Positions 11,401 to 22,645 of a stretch of 64,000 nt of DNA are shown here, one piece after another. The notes beneath the pieces are model-generated. The model was not told the DNA's origin, ran no database searches, and saw nothing but the letters and a program-made list of their open reading frames with translations. How positions within the stretch are numbered: position 1 is the stretch's first letter; every line of letters begins with the position of its first letter. Both the position numbers and the translations under genes were made by a program. The stretch comes from Combretum micranthum. Its lineage: Eukaryota; Streptophyta; Magnoliopsida; Myrtales; Combretaceae. The DNA lies in assembly GCA_024138025.1 (NCBI GenBank), contig JAMXBD010000404.1, positions 248,001 to 312,000 on the forward strand, in the 5' to 3' direction.

Positions 11401-11526
11401 TGTAAAAGAAAGATATTAGAGGCTTATTCTACCCATTCTATTTTATCTAGGTTTTTCTTGCTTCTATCTAAGTCAATTCTTCTTAAGTCCATTTCTATAA
11501 TTATGATTCCTAGGTTCTTAAACCAT

Positions 11527-11538
11527 GCTCTGATACCA
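11527..11538 (-). other. Primer-binding site of element 1 (tRNA-iMet type)
   Basis: In sense TGGTATCAGAGC, complementary to the 3' end of plant initiator tRNA-Met, 8 bases after the 5' LTR. The same site and the same 8-base spacer occur at 28249-28260. Confidence 0.92.
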
Positions 11539-11873
11539 ACTTAAACTGTCACGCCCCAACGGGTACCCTAAACGTGACAGTCCGCCACACTCAATATTAA
11601 AGCTTAAGTATGACAACCTTAGTCATTTCCAAAAGCTTTTATATTAAGTGTAAGGCTTACTTTCACAATTTTAGAGGACCATATATGGAATAATGAAGCT
11701 TAAGGAGATATAAAAACATATTAAGAAAAGAGGATTCACAATAATATTTGTTCATAGCAAAGACTGTGCATACTTAGGAACAATTCCCTAAATTACTAAG
11801 CTATTATATAAATATTTGCATGCTAATACTATGATATACTTTATCCAGAGTTCTAATATTCAAAAGGGATTAC

Positions 11874-11914
11874 CTGCCCACTGGTCCACGTGGCCTTAGC
11901 CATAAGTACGGAAA
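11874..11914 (-). other. Micro-exon-like block, 5' LTR copy of element 1
   Basis: Same block as 3829-3870, with a one-base loss (41 bp) and a C-to-T change near its start. The flanking CTTTTGCAG and GTAATCCC are kept. Whether the lost base is real or a consensus error decides whether this copy stays in frame. Confidence 0.45.
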
Positions 11915-12049
11915 CTGCAAAAGGTAGCTATCGGGGTATAAGCTAATAGGCTTAGTGAGAACTATTTCCATAAATAACTTCTTGTAACAAGATTCAAACA
12001 AGTTGGTTAATCACACATATGTAATGCATCAAACACGTGGGCAAACAAT

Positions 12050-12074
12050 CATATAGCTTTCCGGGAACTATATG
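12050..12074 (-). other. Conserved LTR palindrome (5' LTR of element 1)
   Basis: Arms CATATAG and CTATATG around the loop TTCCCGGAAAG in sense, identical to 4006-4030. Confidence 0.7.
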
Positions 12075-14508
12075 TTGAATGGATTTACGCCCTCCATTCG
12101 GGGTTTGGTGATACTCAAAACAAGTAGTTTTATAATAAAATTTAAGCTTGCGAGCACACATCGCCAAGCATTCAATAAAAACTTTTATACTTGCGAGCAC
12201 TCATCGCCAAGTATTCCGAACCTACTTGATTTGACCTTGCTTTCGGATCAACCGCCAAGCATATTCCATTAAGCCGCCAAGCAATCGCTTTCGGATCTTC
12301 CGCCAAGTGTTGCTTTCGACATGAGCCTACTATCCTTCTCACCCAAGGATAATATCCCAACCATGTAATGTGACTCACTTCGTGGTATGCATGAGTTCAT
12401 TAATTTATAAAGTCATAACATAATTATTTTCAACTTTATGGTGATCAAGGAATTTCACACAAATCAATATTATACTAAAACAATCACTTAGAACAATTCG
12501 GGCTTCGATATTCTTAGAATTCTTTCAAGGAATTATTTACATGCATATCGGTTTATCTTTTCCTAACTCTAGTGCAACTAATTTACAAGCACAACAAGTG
12601 TAGCATTTAATGGAAATAAACTCACGATGCCATTGTCGTCTATTCCTCTAAGCGGATGAGTCGTTCACACACTCCACTAATCGTAATAGTTCTCGGGGTG
12701 AAGAAATCCTTCCTCGGGTCACCTAACCAAAGAAAATACCCAATGAGTTTTTCTTGAAGATTTCTTGAATTTTGACAAAACAATGTCAAAGAACGTCAAA
12801 GTTCGTATGGAAGAGTTCCAACTTAAAATGGCCATAACTTGGTCATTTTAACTCGGAATCGCGCATATAATATACCGATTTCTATCTACTCGAAAAGATC
12901 TACCCATTTCTAAAATTATTTCCCTCAAACAAAGCCACATAGGCTCCGAAAAACTGGTGACAAAATTCACCACGGATTTTCAAGTAAAAACAACTTTGGT
13001 TCAAGAAATCAAAATTTGTTTGATAAATACTTAGTTATCTATATAGTTGAAAATTCTCTTTTTATACTATGTAACTCATATTAAGCATGCTCAAGTGTCT
13101 TGTTGTCCAAATTATTTTTCTTAAGTAAAACAATGTCGGTTTGAAGCTTTTCGGAAATTGTTTTTGTGAATTTCTTTGAAATGAATACCTTGTTTATCTT
13201 TTTTCTAAAAATGTTTTATGTTGGTTTTATTTATCTTTTTCTAAGTGACTTTTGAAAATAAAATTTTCTACTTCTAAGTTACACTAATAATATTTTTGAA
13301 GTTTTTCTAGAAAATATGCTTTTCCTTATTTTCTTGTGTAAATTCCTTTGTTTACTTTTTTGGCAAAAATCTTTACTTGATATTTCTCATTCTTTTTCTC
13401 ATGTCTCCATTTCCAAAAACAATTACTCATGCATGAAAATTTGGTTTCCTTTAAAAACAAAGTGGAACAATTAAGGACTTTTTGTAGAAAAACTAATTTC
13501 TATAATCTTATTAACTTTTTCTTGTAACTTGAAAAGTGAAAATTTTATTCTTTTCAAACCATAAGTTTTTTTGCCTATTTGCAAGGTCTTTACTTAAAAT
13601 TTCCTTAGTCATCCATCTTATTTTCTTTATGAAAAGAACCATTTTTGTCAACAAAATATTTTCTTTTGAAAAGCAAAGTAAAGTAACAAAGATTTAACTA
13701 GCTTTTAAGTAAAAATAGTTTCTAAATTTATAGCGAATTCTTTTTGTAACTTGAAAATGAATGAGTTTATTTTTGTTGTCTTATATTTTTATGTTTCACA
13801 TAAACTTATTCCTAAGTGACAAAAAGTCTTCTTTTATTTCATTATCTTTAGAAAAAAACTTTTGGACAACATCTAAATGAACATGATTATGAGAATAATA
13901 ATAAAAACAAAGTAACATAAAGCATAAATAATAAAATCAAGTATTGGAGTCTTAGCTTTTTCAAGGCTCCCGGGACTAAGAAATAAACTAGTCCCATAAA
14001 GAAATAAAATGAAAGAAGAAAAACTTGTTTTGACTTGATTAGGACAAGTCTAAGACTAGAGACTAGTCTTATAAACAACTTGAAATAAATAAATTGCATT
14101 GAAGTAAATAAATTGCATGAAAGGTAAATAAATTGCAAGATTATGAGCTTATATGCTCTAAAGAATATGTATATAGTTATTTAGATATAGTAGATAGTTA
14201 TGAACATAAAAGAAATATAAAGAACATAAAGGAAATATAAGGAACATAAAGGAACATAAAGAAATTGATATTATGAACAAAAACAAAGTATGAATCTAAT
14301 GTTGCTTTCTTAACCTTCATGGTTTTAGAAAACATACACTAAGCTCATACTAAGTAGATGAACATGGAGACTTCTTGAAGAACTTTTACCTAAAGAAGAT
14401 GAGCTAAAGAGAACTTCTTGAAGAACTTCTTGAGAGAAATTCTAGAGAGATTTTGAGAGAGTAATTTTAGTGTAGAAGTGGTGTGAAAGAAGTGAAAGAG
14501 GAGGGGGG

Positions 14509-14516
14509 TATTTATA
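14509..14516 (-). promoter_or_regulatory. TATA box of element 1, 5' LTR
   Basis: TATAAATA in sense, with an ATG-free pyrimidine-rich leader downstream leading to CTTTAG|GTAAA near 14390. This is the copy that would drive genomic RNA of element 1. Confidence 0.8.
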
Positions 14517-16139
14517 GGAAAATGGGAGTGATTTTTGGATGAATAAAATAAATGCAAAATTAAAACAAATGGAGGGGAAGAGAGAGAGAGAGGTGCCGGC
14601 CACATTTTGAGAGGAGAGAGGGAGTGATTTAATTTTTGTATTTTGTTAAATAAAAGATGTAATAAGTAAGGTAGATGTGATATAAAGTTATGGGAAAGGT
14701 AAAAAGTTAAGATTATAGGTTATGTAGAGTGTAAGAGTAGGTGTAAGAAAAAGTAGAGATAAAAGAATAGTGTAGAATAGTAATGAATAGTGTAATGTAA
14801 AGTAGATATGACAATTAAAGTACCGGTAGTAAGAAAATACGCGTATAATAGCTATATCTGTTATTTTTACTTACCAAAAATTATGAAATTGATATTTTTG
14901 GAAAACTTATATTTTTACGAGTCTAACGGTATATTCGGAATATTTTTCTATTCCGGGCTTCCGGACACGTTTTTCGAGAACTGTGTCCGATCGGGTTCGA
15001 AGGACATCCGAAATTCACGAAACTGAAACTTTTATGAAACCTATGTTATTACGGACTATTTGAGCTACTTAACCCAACTTCGTTTTCCAGGCCAAAGAAA
15101 ACGGCAATGCCGGACTTAGATTGATACGGTAAACTAGGGTTTTGTTGACCTTTAGGGTTTCGTTTGACTTCCGGTTAGGGTTTTGTGCTAAAACCGATTT
15201 CGAAATTTAGGGTTTACAATCATGCCCAAAAAAGGAAAAAAGAGAGGAAGAAAAAACAAGAAAAGAAAAAGACAAGAAAAAATCAAGGAGAGATCAACAA
15301 AAGAAAAGAAGAAGAAGAAGCAAACAAGGTGATAATAAATCAATGATTTGCAAACACAAATAGAAACACATAGCTCAAAATCATCAAAAATTCATTCTAT
15401 ATTAAGCCCCGCTACAATTCACCTTTGGGAGACTCTTGGATCAAAGGAGTTGATCTATTAATACCCTTGAAACTAGGGACAAGTGCATCATCAAGTTTTC
15501 CTTAAGGGTTCTTGATTGTAAACCCGGGTTGTGTTGAAAAATTTTTCAGAAAAAAGCCTTTATGAAATATCCTTTTTTTTAAAAGCCATACCAAAAGCCC
15601 ACATTACAGTCCAAAGAAGACCTAAGATTGCTGATGTGTATTACTTGCAAGGACCATAATTTTTGGAATCCGAGTCAAAGTGAAAATGAGATAACCAATC
15701 TTGGTATATAAATTGTCCACAGGCATAAAATCATTTGCTCCAATATGAAAGGTATCTGCCTCAAGTTTAGCAATTATTTGCCCCAAAGTTAAAAACAATG
15801 TCCCAATAGTGAATTGAAGTCCTCAAAAGTAAAATTTTTTTTTTGCCCCCAATGATTAAAATTTTTCAATGAGAAACCTTAAGTGGTTAAATAGTCAAGC
15901 CTGAGATGAACTGAAGTGAATGATCAATGGGCAAAGACAATTCATTTTTACCTGTTGGTAACTTTCTTTAAAGTGAAAGTAAAAGAAAAAAAAAAGAAAA
16001 TATATATAAAAATGACTTTTGGTTCAAATCTTTGAAATAAAAAAAAAAAGATATTTCTAAGAAAAGAAGTGATTGTAGTCCATCACTTTCCAAGAAAAAG
16101 GAAGTTAGGATTTTCAGTCCACTTTTTCAACTAACTCTC

Positions 16140-16905
16140 TCAAATCAAGTTTTTCAATCAAAGAAATAGCAAATTGTTGCTTTCTTAACCAAGTTTTTCA
16201 AAGAAATAGCAAATTCGTTGCTTTCTCAACCAAGTTTTTCTAAGAAATAGAAAATTCGTTGCTTTCTCAATCAAGTTTTTCAATCAAAGAAATAGCAAAT
16301 TGTTGCTTTCTCAACCAAGTTTTTTAAGAAATAGCAAATTCGTTGCTTTCTCAATCAAGTTTTTCAATCAAAAAATAGCAAATTGTTGCTTTCTCAACCA
16401 AGTTTTTCAAAGAAATAGCAAATTCGTTGCTTTCTCAATTAAGTTTTTCAATCAAAAGAAATATAAAATTTGTTGCTTTCTCAACCAAGTTTTTCAAAGA
16501 AATAGCAAATTTGTTGCTTTCTCAATCAAGTTTTTCAAATCAAAAGAAATAGCAAATTTGTTGCTTTCTTAACCAAGTTTTTCAAAGAAATAGCAAATTC
16601 GTTGCTTTCTCAATCAAGTTTTTCAATCAAAAGAAATAGAAAATTCGTTGCTTTCTTAACCAAGTTTTTAAAGAAATAGCAAATTCGTTGCTTTCTTAAC
16701 CAAGTTTTTCAAAGAAATAGCAAATTCGTTGCTTTCTCAACCAAGTTTTTCAAAGAAATAGCAAATTCGTTGCTTTCTCAATCAAGTTTTTCAATCAAAA
16801 GAAATGGCAAATTGTTGCTTTCTAACCAAGTTTTTCAAAGAAAATACAAATTCATTGCTTTCTGAACCAAGTCAATCGAATTTCCAAAAAAGAAAAAGTA
16901 AATTC
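16140..16905 (+). repeat. 41-bp tandem repeat array
   Basis: Roughly 18 copies of a unit with CAAGTTTTTCAAAGAAATAG followed by CAAATTCGTTGCTTTCTCAAC. Each unit contains the short self-complementary pair AGCAA...TTGCT, extended by GAAA/TTTC with a bulge. Some units are shortened or extended by a few bases (ATCAAAAG variants). Confidence 0.9.
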
Positions 16906-17039
16906 ACTGCTTTCTCAAACAATTTTTAACCAAGTTTTGTGAGATTACTGTTTTCTCAGCTAAATAAACCCCAGTGGATTGAAAAAATTGTGTACCCTCA
17001 AGTCTAGACTCGACAGATAGTCTAGTACTGATAAAATTC

Positions 17040-18300
17040 CCAAATCTATCCTTTCAAGATGGTGACCAAAATTCCCAAATCCATCCATTCAAGATGGTGA
17101 TCAGACCAAATTCAGAAATCCATCCATCAGATGGTGATCAAGACCAAATTCAGAATCTATCCTTTCAAGATGGTGATCAAAATTCCCATATCCATCTTTC
17201 AAGATGGTGACCAAAATTCCAAATCCATCCTTTCAAGATGGTGACCAGATGACCAAATCCATCCTTTCAGATGGTGACCAAAAGACCAAAAATCCATCCT
17301 TTCAAGATGGTGATCAAAATTCAGAAATCATCCATTCAAGATGGTGATCAAGACAAAATTCAGAAATCCATCCATTCAAGATGGTGATCAAGACCAAATT
17401 TAGAAATCCATCCTTTCAAGATGGTGATCAAAATTCAAATCCATCCTTTCAAGATGGTGACCAAATTCCCAATCCTTCCTTCAAGATGGTGACCAAAATC
17501 CCAAATCTATCCTTTCAAGATGGTGACCAAAATTCCAAATCCATCCTTTCAAGATGGTGACCCAAATTCCCAAAAATCCTTGTTCGTCAAGGTAACCAAA
17601 ATTCCCAAATCCATCCTTTCAAGATGATGACCAAAATTCCCAAATCCATCCTTTCAAGATGGTGACCAAAATTCCCAAATCCATCCTTTCAAGATGATGA
17701 CCAAAATTCCAAATCCATCCTTTCAAGATGGTGACCAAAATTCCCAAATCCATCCTTTCAAGATGGTGACCAAAATTACCAAAAATCCATCCATTCAGAT
17801 GGTGATCAAGACAAAATTTAGAATCATCCATTCAAGAATGGTGATCAAGACCAAATTTAGCAATCCATCCATTTAAGATGGTGACCAGATGACCAAATCC
17901 ATCCTTTTCAAGATGGTGACCAAAATACAAATCCATCTTTCAAGATGGTGACCAAAATTCAAAATCCATCCTTTCAAGATGGTGACCAAATTCAGAAATC
18001 CATCCACTCAAGATGGTGATCAAGACAAAATTCAGAAATCCATCCACTCAAGATGGTGATCAAGACCAAATTCAGAAATCCATCCACTCAGATGGTGATC
18101 AAGACAAAATTCAAAAACCATCTACTCAAGATGGTGATCAAGACAAAATTCAGAAACCATCTTTCAAGATGGTGATCAAGACAAGGTCAAAAATCCATCC
18201 TTTCAAGATGGTGATCAAGACAAAGGTCAAAAGTCCTTCCATTAAGATGGTGATCAAGACAAAATTTCAGAAGTCCTTCCATTCCAGATGATGACAAGAC
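17040..18300 (+). repeat. 35-37-bp tandem repeat array
   Basis: About 35 copies of a unit built around CCATCCTTTCAAGATGGTGA. CCATC and GATGG form a 5-bp inverted pair around a 7-base loop. Two unit types alternate in blocks: one followed by CCAAAATTCCCAAAT, the other by TCAAGACAAAATTCAGAAAT. The pair is also kept in CATTCAA-loop variants. Confidence 0.9.
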
Positions 18301-18433
18301 CAAATGACCAAATCATCCGTCAAGTTGGATACCATTTGTCTAGAAGTCCAAAAATGATGACTAGGTTCTGTCAAGTGAGCCCAAAATTGGCTATCTTTTA
18401 TCTTTGTAGCCAAATTTTATTCAACTTAGCCAC

Positions 18434-18446
18434 AAAGAGGGGCAGC
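18434..18446 (+). other. Polypurine tract of the Tat/Ogre-like element
   Basis: AAAGAGGGGCAGC directly precedes the LTR start TGTAGACACC. Its position mirrors the primer site at 1643 and confirms the + orientation. Confidence 0.75.
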
Positions 18447-19343
18447 TGTAGACACCAATTTTTTGCCAAATTAATTAAAGCTTAAATTTATAATAAAAAT
18501 TAGTATTATATTGAGCTCATTAAAAAATAAGAGAGTGAAAATAAAAAAAAAAAAGGGGAGTGAGAAATAGAGAAAAGAAAAGAATAAAAAAAAAGGAATA
18601 AAAAAGAGGAGAAAATAAAAAAAAGAGAGAATAAAAATAGAAAGAAAAATAATAAATGAGAGATAAATATATGAAAAATTATTTGAGCTCAATATAGTAT
18701 ATAGTTTTATTAAAATCATTTTAAAGTTAATTAAACAAAATTTTCATTTTTGTTTAATTAAACTCATTTTTCCAAAAACCTTAATTAGTGATGAGTTAGC
18801 TACATGACCAAGGCACAGGCCAACGACCTAACAATTCAAAACATTGACACATGAGCTCAGGTGCGAGAGAGGGACCCAAGTTCGATCTAGCTAAAGGCAA
18901 AAATTTTGCTATTTTTGCCTATTTTTTTGGATTGTCCAAACCAAAAGTCATGTTGGTTCACATACTTGGGTTACAATTCCATCAATAAATCTTCATTAAT
19001 TTAAAAAAAAAATAGATCACTCAAGAGGCATGGGATACATTAATTTTGGACCAAATTCGTGCTTCAAAGTAAGCCAAAAGACACTTCAATCAAAGCTTCA
19101 AAATTGAGAAAAATATGAAAAGTTGTGACTCTTCAAATTTGATTCATGACAAAATTGAATGAATTAATTTAATTAACTCACCAAACGAAGAGTTATGAAG
19201 TTTAAACACTCGAATCGTGTAAATTCGAAGGATTAATCATGAATCGACTCCCAAATTCCCAAATGTTTTGATGAAAGAATACAACAATTCGTAATCCAAC
19301 AATTGAGCATTAATGGATTCACGAACGACAATTATCTTAGCAC

Positions 19344-19351
19344 TATAAATA
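19344..19351 (+). promoter_or_regulatory. TATA box of the Tat/Ogre-like LTR
   Basis: TATAAATA in a CACTATAAATAGGATCACC context, typical of plant LTR promoters, about 0.9 kb into the LTR; the GC-rich patch follows about 230 bases downstream. Confidence 0.7.
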
Positions 19352-19574
19352 GGATCACCACACAAGGCAAATGCACAATTCAATTTCAAGAAAAAACACA
19401 CGGAGAGAGTGAGATCTGAAAATTCGAGAGTTTGTGCAAAATTCGCAAATTCGAAGCTTGTTTGGAGTTTTGATCCAACTGAAGTGTTTGGGAAGTGTTT
19501 AGGAAGTGTTCCTGAGGTTTTGTGTGCTTGGATTGGATCGAAATTGAGTTGCAAAGCTTTGAAAATTTTTTCCT

Positions 19575-19985
19575 AAATTGCCACCGTACGACCGCGAGAA
19601 GCACCACGGAGCCCCCTTGCCGCCGTTCTGGGTGCATGCCACCTCCAGAGCTCCACTGTCGCACAGAAGTCGGGCGACAAACTCCCAGCGCCGCCGACAC
19701 CAGAGCCGCCGGAATCCCCCCCGAAGTGCCACGACTTCATCTTCTTCGCCCGACTGGTCAGATCGACCCGAAAATCCGAAATCCAACCCGCCCCTGGTCA
19801 ACGATCAACGGTCGACGGTCAGCCCAGATCAGACGGCCCAGATTCGATCATCCAAATCCAATGGTCCAGATTTGATCAAGGTAATCAACGCCCTAGATTG
19901 AGTCAACGAGATCAGACGGCTAGGGTTGGTCTTCAGATCAGACGATCCAGATCGCATCCGCTCCATCCAACGGCCCAGGTCAGTC
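19575..19985 (+). other. GC-rich patch in the Tat/Ogre-like LTR
   Basis: A sharp GC rise in an AT-rich window. The first half is C-rich (CGCCGCCGACACC-like); the second half holds degenerate repeats of GATCAGACGG / CCAGATC. Open frames occur on both strands because stops are scarce in GC-rich sequence, not from evident coding. Confidence 0.6.
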
Positions 19986-20464
19986 CGTATTATTTTATTA
20001 TTATTTTATTATATAATTAATTTCGAAAAATAGGAAAAATTCATAAAAAATTCAGAAAAATTCAGAAAAATCCAGAAAAATCAAAATAATTATTTTTCAT
20101 ATAAATTTATTTGTTTTAGTAATTTTTTGACATTTTTGAATACTTTATGTACATGGATTGATTTTGAAATGTGTAGATAATGCATAAAAAAATAATTTTA
20201 ATGTATTGTATTGATATAATACATTTTGAACATGTTGTGAATGTATGTGATGATTATTGAAAAAAAATAAATAAAAAATAAATAAAAATGACAAAAATGG
20301 GTTTTTTCAAAACCAAAATTGTTTTTTGAATAAAAAATGATTGAATTTTCTTTTTAAAAAAAATGTGAAAATGAATTTGTTTTCAAAAATACTTTAATGA
20401 ATGATGAATGAGATGAATGAAAATGAATGAATCATTATTAAATATAATTTTTTGAGAATCATAT

Positions 20465-21322
20465 TAACCAATCAAGTTTTTCACCAAACTATCTTCATAA
20501 ATTTGCTATGAAGATATTAATCAATTTTTTCATCAAATTATCTTCATAAATTTGCTATGAAGATAATAATTCAAGTTTTAATCAAATTGTTTTCATAAAT
20601 TATCTATGAAAATAATCAAAAGTTTCAATCAAATTATCTTCAAATTTGCTATGAAGATAATAATTCAAGTTTTAATCAAATTGTTTTCATAAATTGTCTA
20701 TGAAAATAATTAAAAGTTTCAATCAAATTATCTTCATAAATTTGCTATGAAGATAATAATTCAATTTTTTAATCAAATTGTTTTCATAAATTGTCTATGA
20801 AAATAATTAAAATTTTTCATCAAATTATCTTCATAAATTTGCTATGAAGATAATCATTAAAGTTTAATCAAATTATTTTCATAAATTGTCTATGAAAATA
20901 ATCAAGTGTTCATCAAATTATCTTCATAAATTTGCTATGAAGATAATCATTAAAGTTTAATCAAATTATTTTCATAAATTGTCTATGAAAATAATCAAGT
21001 GTTCATCAAATTATCTTCATAAATTGCTATGAAGATAATCATTAAAGTTTAATCAAATTATTTTCATAAATTATCTATGAAAATAATTCAAGTCTTTCAT
21101 CAAATTATCTTCATAAATTTGCTATGAAGATAATCATTAAAGTTTAATCAAATTATTTTCATAAATTGTCTATGAAAATAATCAACTTTCATCAAATTAT
21201 CTTCATAAATTTGCTATGAAGATAATCATTAAAGTTTAATCAAATTATTTTCATAAATTGTCTATGAAAATAATTCAAGTTTTTCATCAAATTATCTTCA
21301 TAAATTTGCTATGAAGATAATC
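20465..21322 (+). repeat. Tandem hairpin array, 3' LTR copy
   Basis: Same 95-bp dimer as 1-895, with the same two complementary arm pairs (ATTATCTTCAT/ATGAAGATAAT and ATTATTTTCAT/ATGAAAATAAT). The array is more irregular at its left end. It stops abruptly at the LTR fragment starting 21323. Confidence 0.9.
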
Positions 21323-22645
21323 TGTCACGCCCCAATGGGTACCTAAACGTGACAGTCCGCCACACTCAATATTAAAGCTTAAGTATGACAACCTTAGTCA
21401 TTTCCAAAAGTTTTTTTATTAAGTGTAAGGCTTACTTTCACATTTTTAGAGGACCATATATAGAATAATGAAGCTTAAGGAGATTAAAAACATATTAAGA
21501 AAAGAAGAATCACAATAATTATTTGTTCATGGCAAAAACTTTACAAACTTAAGGACAACTCCCTAAACTACTAATCTATTATATATTATAACATGCTTAA
21601 AACTAAGCTATACTTTATCCAGGTTTCTAATGTTCAAAAGGGATTACCTACCCGCATGGTCCACGTGGCCTTAGCCATAAGTACGGGAACTGCAAAAGAT
21701 AGCTATCGGGGTATAAGCTAATAGGCTTAGTGAGAACTATTTCCATAAATAACTTCTTGTAACAAGATTCAAACAAGTTGGTTAATCACACATATGTAAT
21801 GCATCAAACAAGTGGGCAAACAATCATAGCTTTCCGGGAACTATATGTTGAATGGATTTACGCCCTCCATTCGGGGTTTGGTAATACTTACCTCAAAACA
21901 AGTAGTTTTAATAACAGAAAATTTTAAGCTTGCGAGCACTCATCGCCAAGCATTCATTAAAAAGTTTTAACTTGCGAGTACTCATTGCCAAGTATTCCGA
22001 ATCTACTTGATTTGACCTTGCTTTCGGATCAACCGCCAAGCATTTCCCTTAAGCCGCCAAGCAATCGCTTTCGGATCTCCCGCCAAGTGTTGCTTTCGAC
22101 ATGAGCTTACTATCCTTCTCACCAAGGAATATAACCCAACCATGCAATGTGACTCACTTCGTGGTATGCATGAGTTCATTAATTTATAAAGTCATAACAT
22201 AATTTTTTCAACTTTATGGCGATCAAGGAATTCCACACATATCAATATTAAACTAAAACAATCACTTAGAACAATTCCAGCTCCGATATTCTTAGGATTC
22301 TTTCAAGGAATTATTTTACATGCATATCGGTTTATCTTTTCCTAACTCTAGTGCAACTAATTTACAAGCACAACAAGTATAGCATTTAATGGAAATAAAC
22401 TCACAATGCCATTGTCGTCTATTCCTCTAAGCGGATGAGTCGTTCACACACTCCACTTAATCGTAATATTCCTCTGGGTAAAGGAATCCTTCCTTGGGGT
22501 CACCTAGCCAAAGAAAATACCCATAATGAGTTTTTCTTGAAGATTTTCTTGAATTTTGACAAAACAATGTCAAAGAACGTCAAAGTTCGTATGAAAGGAT
22601 GTTCCAACTTAAAATGGCCATAACTTGGTCATTTCAACTCAGAAT
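21323..22645 (-). mobile_element. LTR fragment, minus strand, 3' part (fragment A)
   Basis: Starts TGTCACGCCCC, the reverse complement of the LTR end, and closely follows the element 1 LTRs up to AACTCAGAAT. There it is cut by a plus-strand LTR start. It keeps the CGCCAAGC-type repeat patch and the micro-exon-like block (21648-21689); its palindrome has lost bases. It is inserted in the Tat/Ogre-like hairpin array. Confidence 0.85.
21648..21689 (-). other. Micro-exon-like block in LTR fragment A
   Basis: 42 bp, preceded in sense by TATCTTTTGCAG and followed by GTAATCCC. It reads FPYLWLRPRGPCG and then TAG, so the last codon is a stop here while AG|GT is intact. Length and start match the other copies. 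Confidence 0.45.

Larger units (their letters stand above)
3506..15218 (-). mobile_element. Complete non-autonomous Ty3/gypsy chromovirus-like element (element 1), gag-only
   Basis: Read on the minus strand: 5' LTR 15218-11547, primer site 11538-11527, a 5' ORF (about 11400-10395), gag (about 10075-8826), 1.5 kb of unassigned sequence, polypurine tract 7210-7198, 3' LTR 7197-3506. Both LTRs begin TGTAAAC and end GTGACA in sense and are near-identical, pointing to recent insertion. The interior is about 4.35 kb, against 5.85 kb in the pol-bearing relative at 24910-37443, and has no protease, reverse transcriptase or integrase. Flanks are ATTCA on the left and ATCAT on the right, only an imperfect target duplication. 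It interrupts the Tat/Ogre-like interior. Mobilisation in trans is an inference. Confidence 0.88.
11547..15218 (-). repeat. 5' LTR of element 1
   Basis: 3,672 bp, nearly identical to 3506-7197, ending TTTACA at 15218 and starting TGTCAC at 11547 on the plus strand. It is followed in sense by the primer site. It carries the same promoter, leader, hairpins, repeat patch (about 12160-12310) and terminus. Differences from its partner are mostly one- or two-base indels, often in homopolymers. Confidence 0.92.
15219..18446 (+). other. 3' interior of the Tat/Ogre-like element, non-coding and repeat-rich
   Basis: Continuation of the interior interrupted at 3505. The first 0.9 kb is purine-rich on the plus strand without a plausible protein. 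Two tandem arrays follow (16140-16905 and 17040-18300). The tract ends at the polypurine tract before the 3' LTR. The open frames 16300-16572, 17694-17876 and 18013-18291 are translations of the arrays. With 1640-3505 the interior totals about 5.1 kb and has no gag or pol. Confidence 0.65.
18447..21322 (+). mobile_element. 3' LTR of the Tat/Ogre-like element, truncated
   Basis: Begins TGTAGACACC. It contains a TATA box (19344-19351), a GC-rich transcribed-region patch (19575-19985), an AT-rich stretch and the hairpin array also seen at 1-895. At 21323 it is cut by a minus-strand LTR fragment; the part equivalent to 896-1639 is not found again in the window, so the element is incomplete on the right. 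Open frames at 19237-19901 on both strands overlap one another in the GC-rich patch and show no domain. Confidence 0.75.

Noticed and set aside
16300..18300. Open frames inside the two Tat/Ogre interior arrays
   Set aside because: They are translations of 41-bp and 35-37-bp tandem repeats in several frames and both strands; no independent evidence of coding.
19237..19901. Overlapping frames of about 100-117 codons on both strands
   Set aside because: They overlap one another in a GC-rich LTR patch where stops are rare; no domain is visible.
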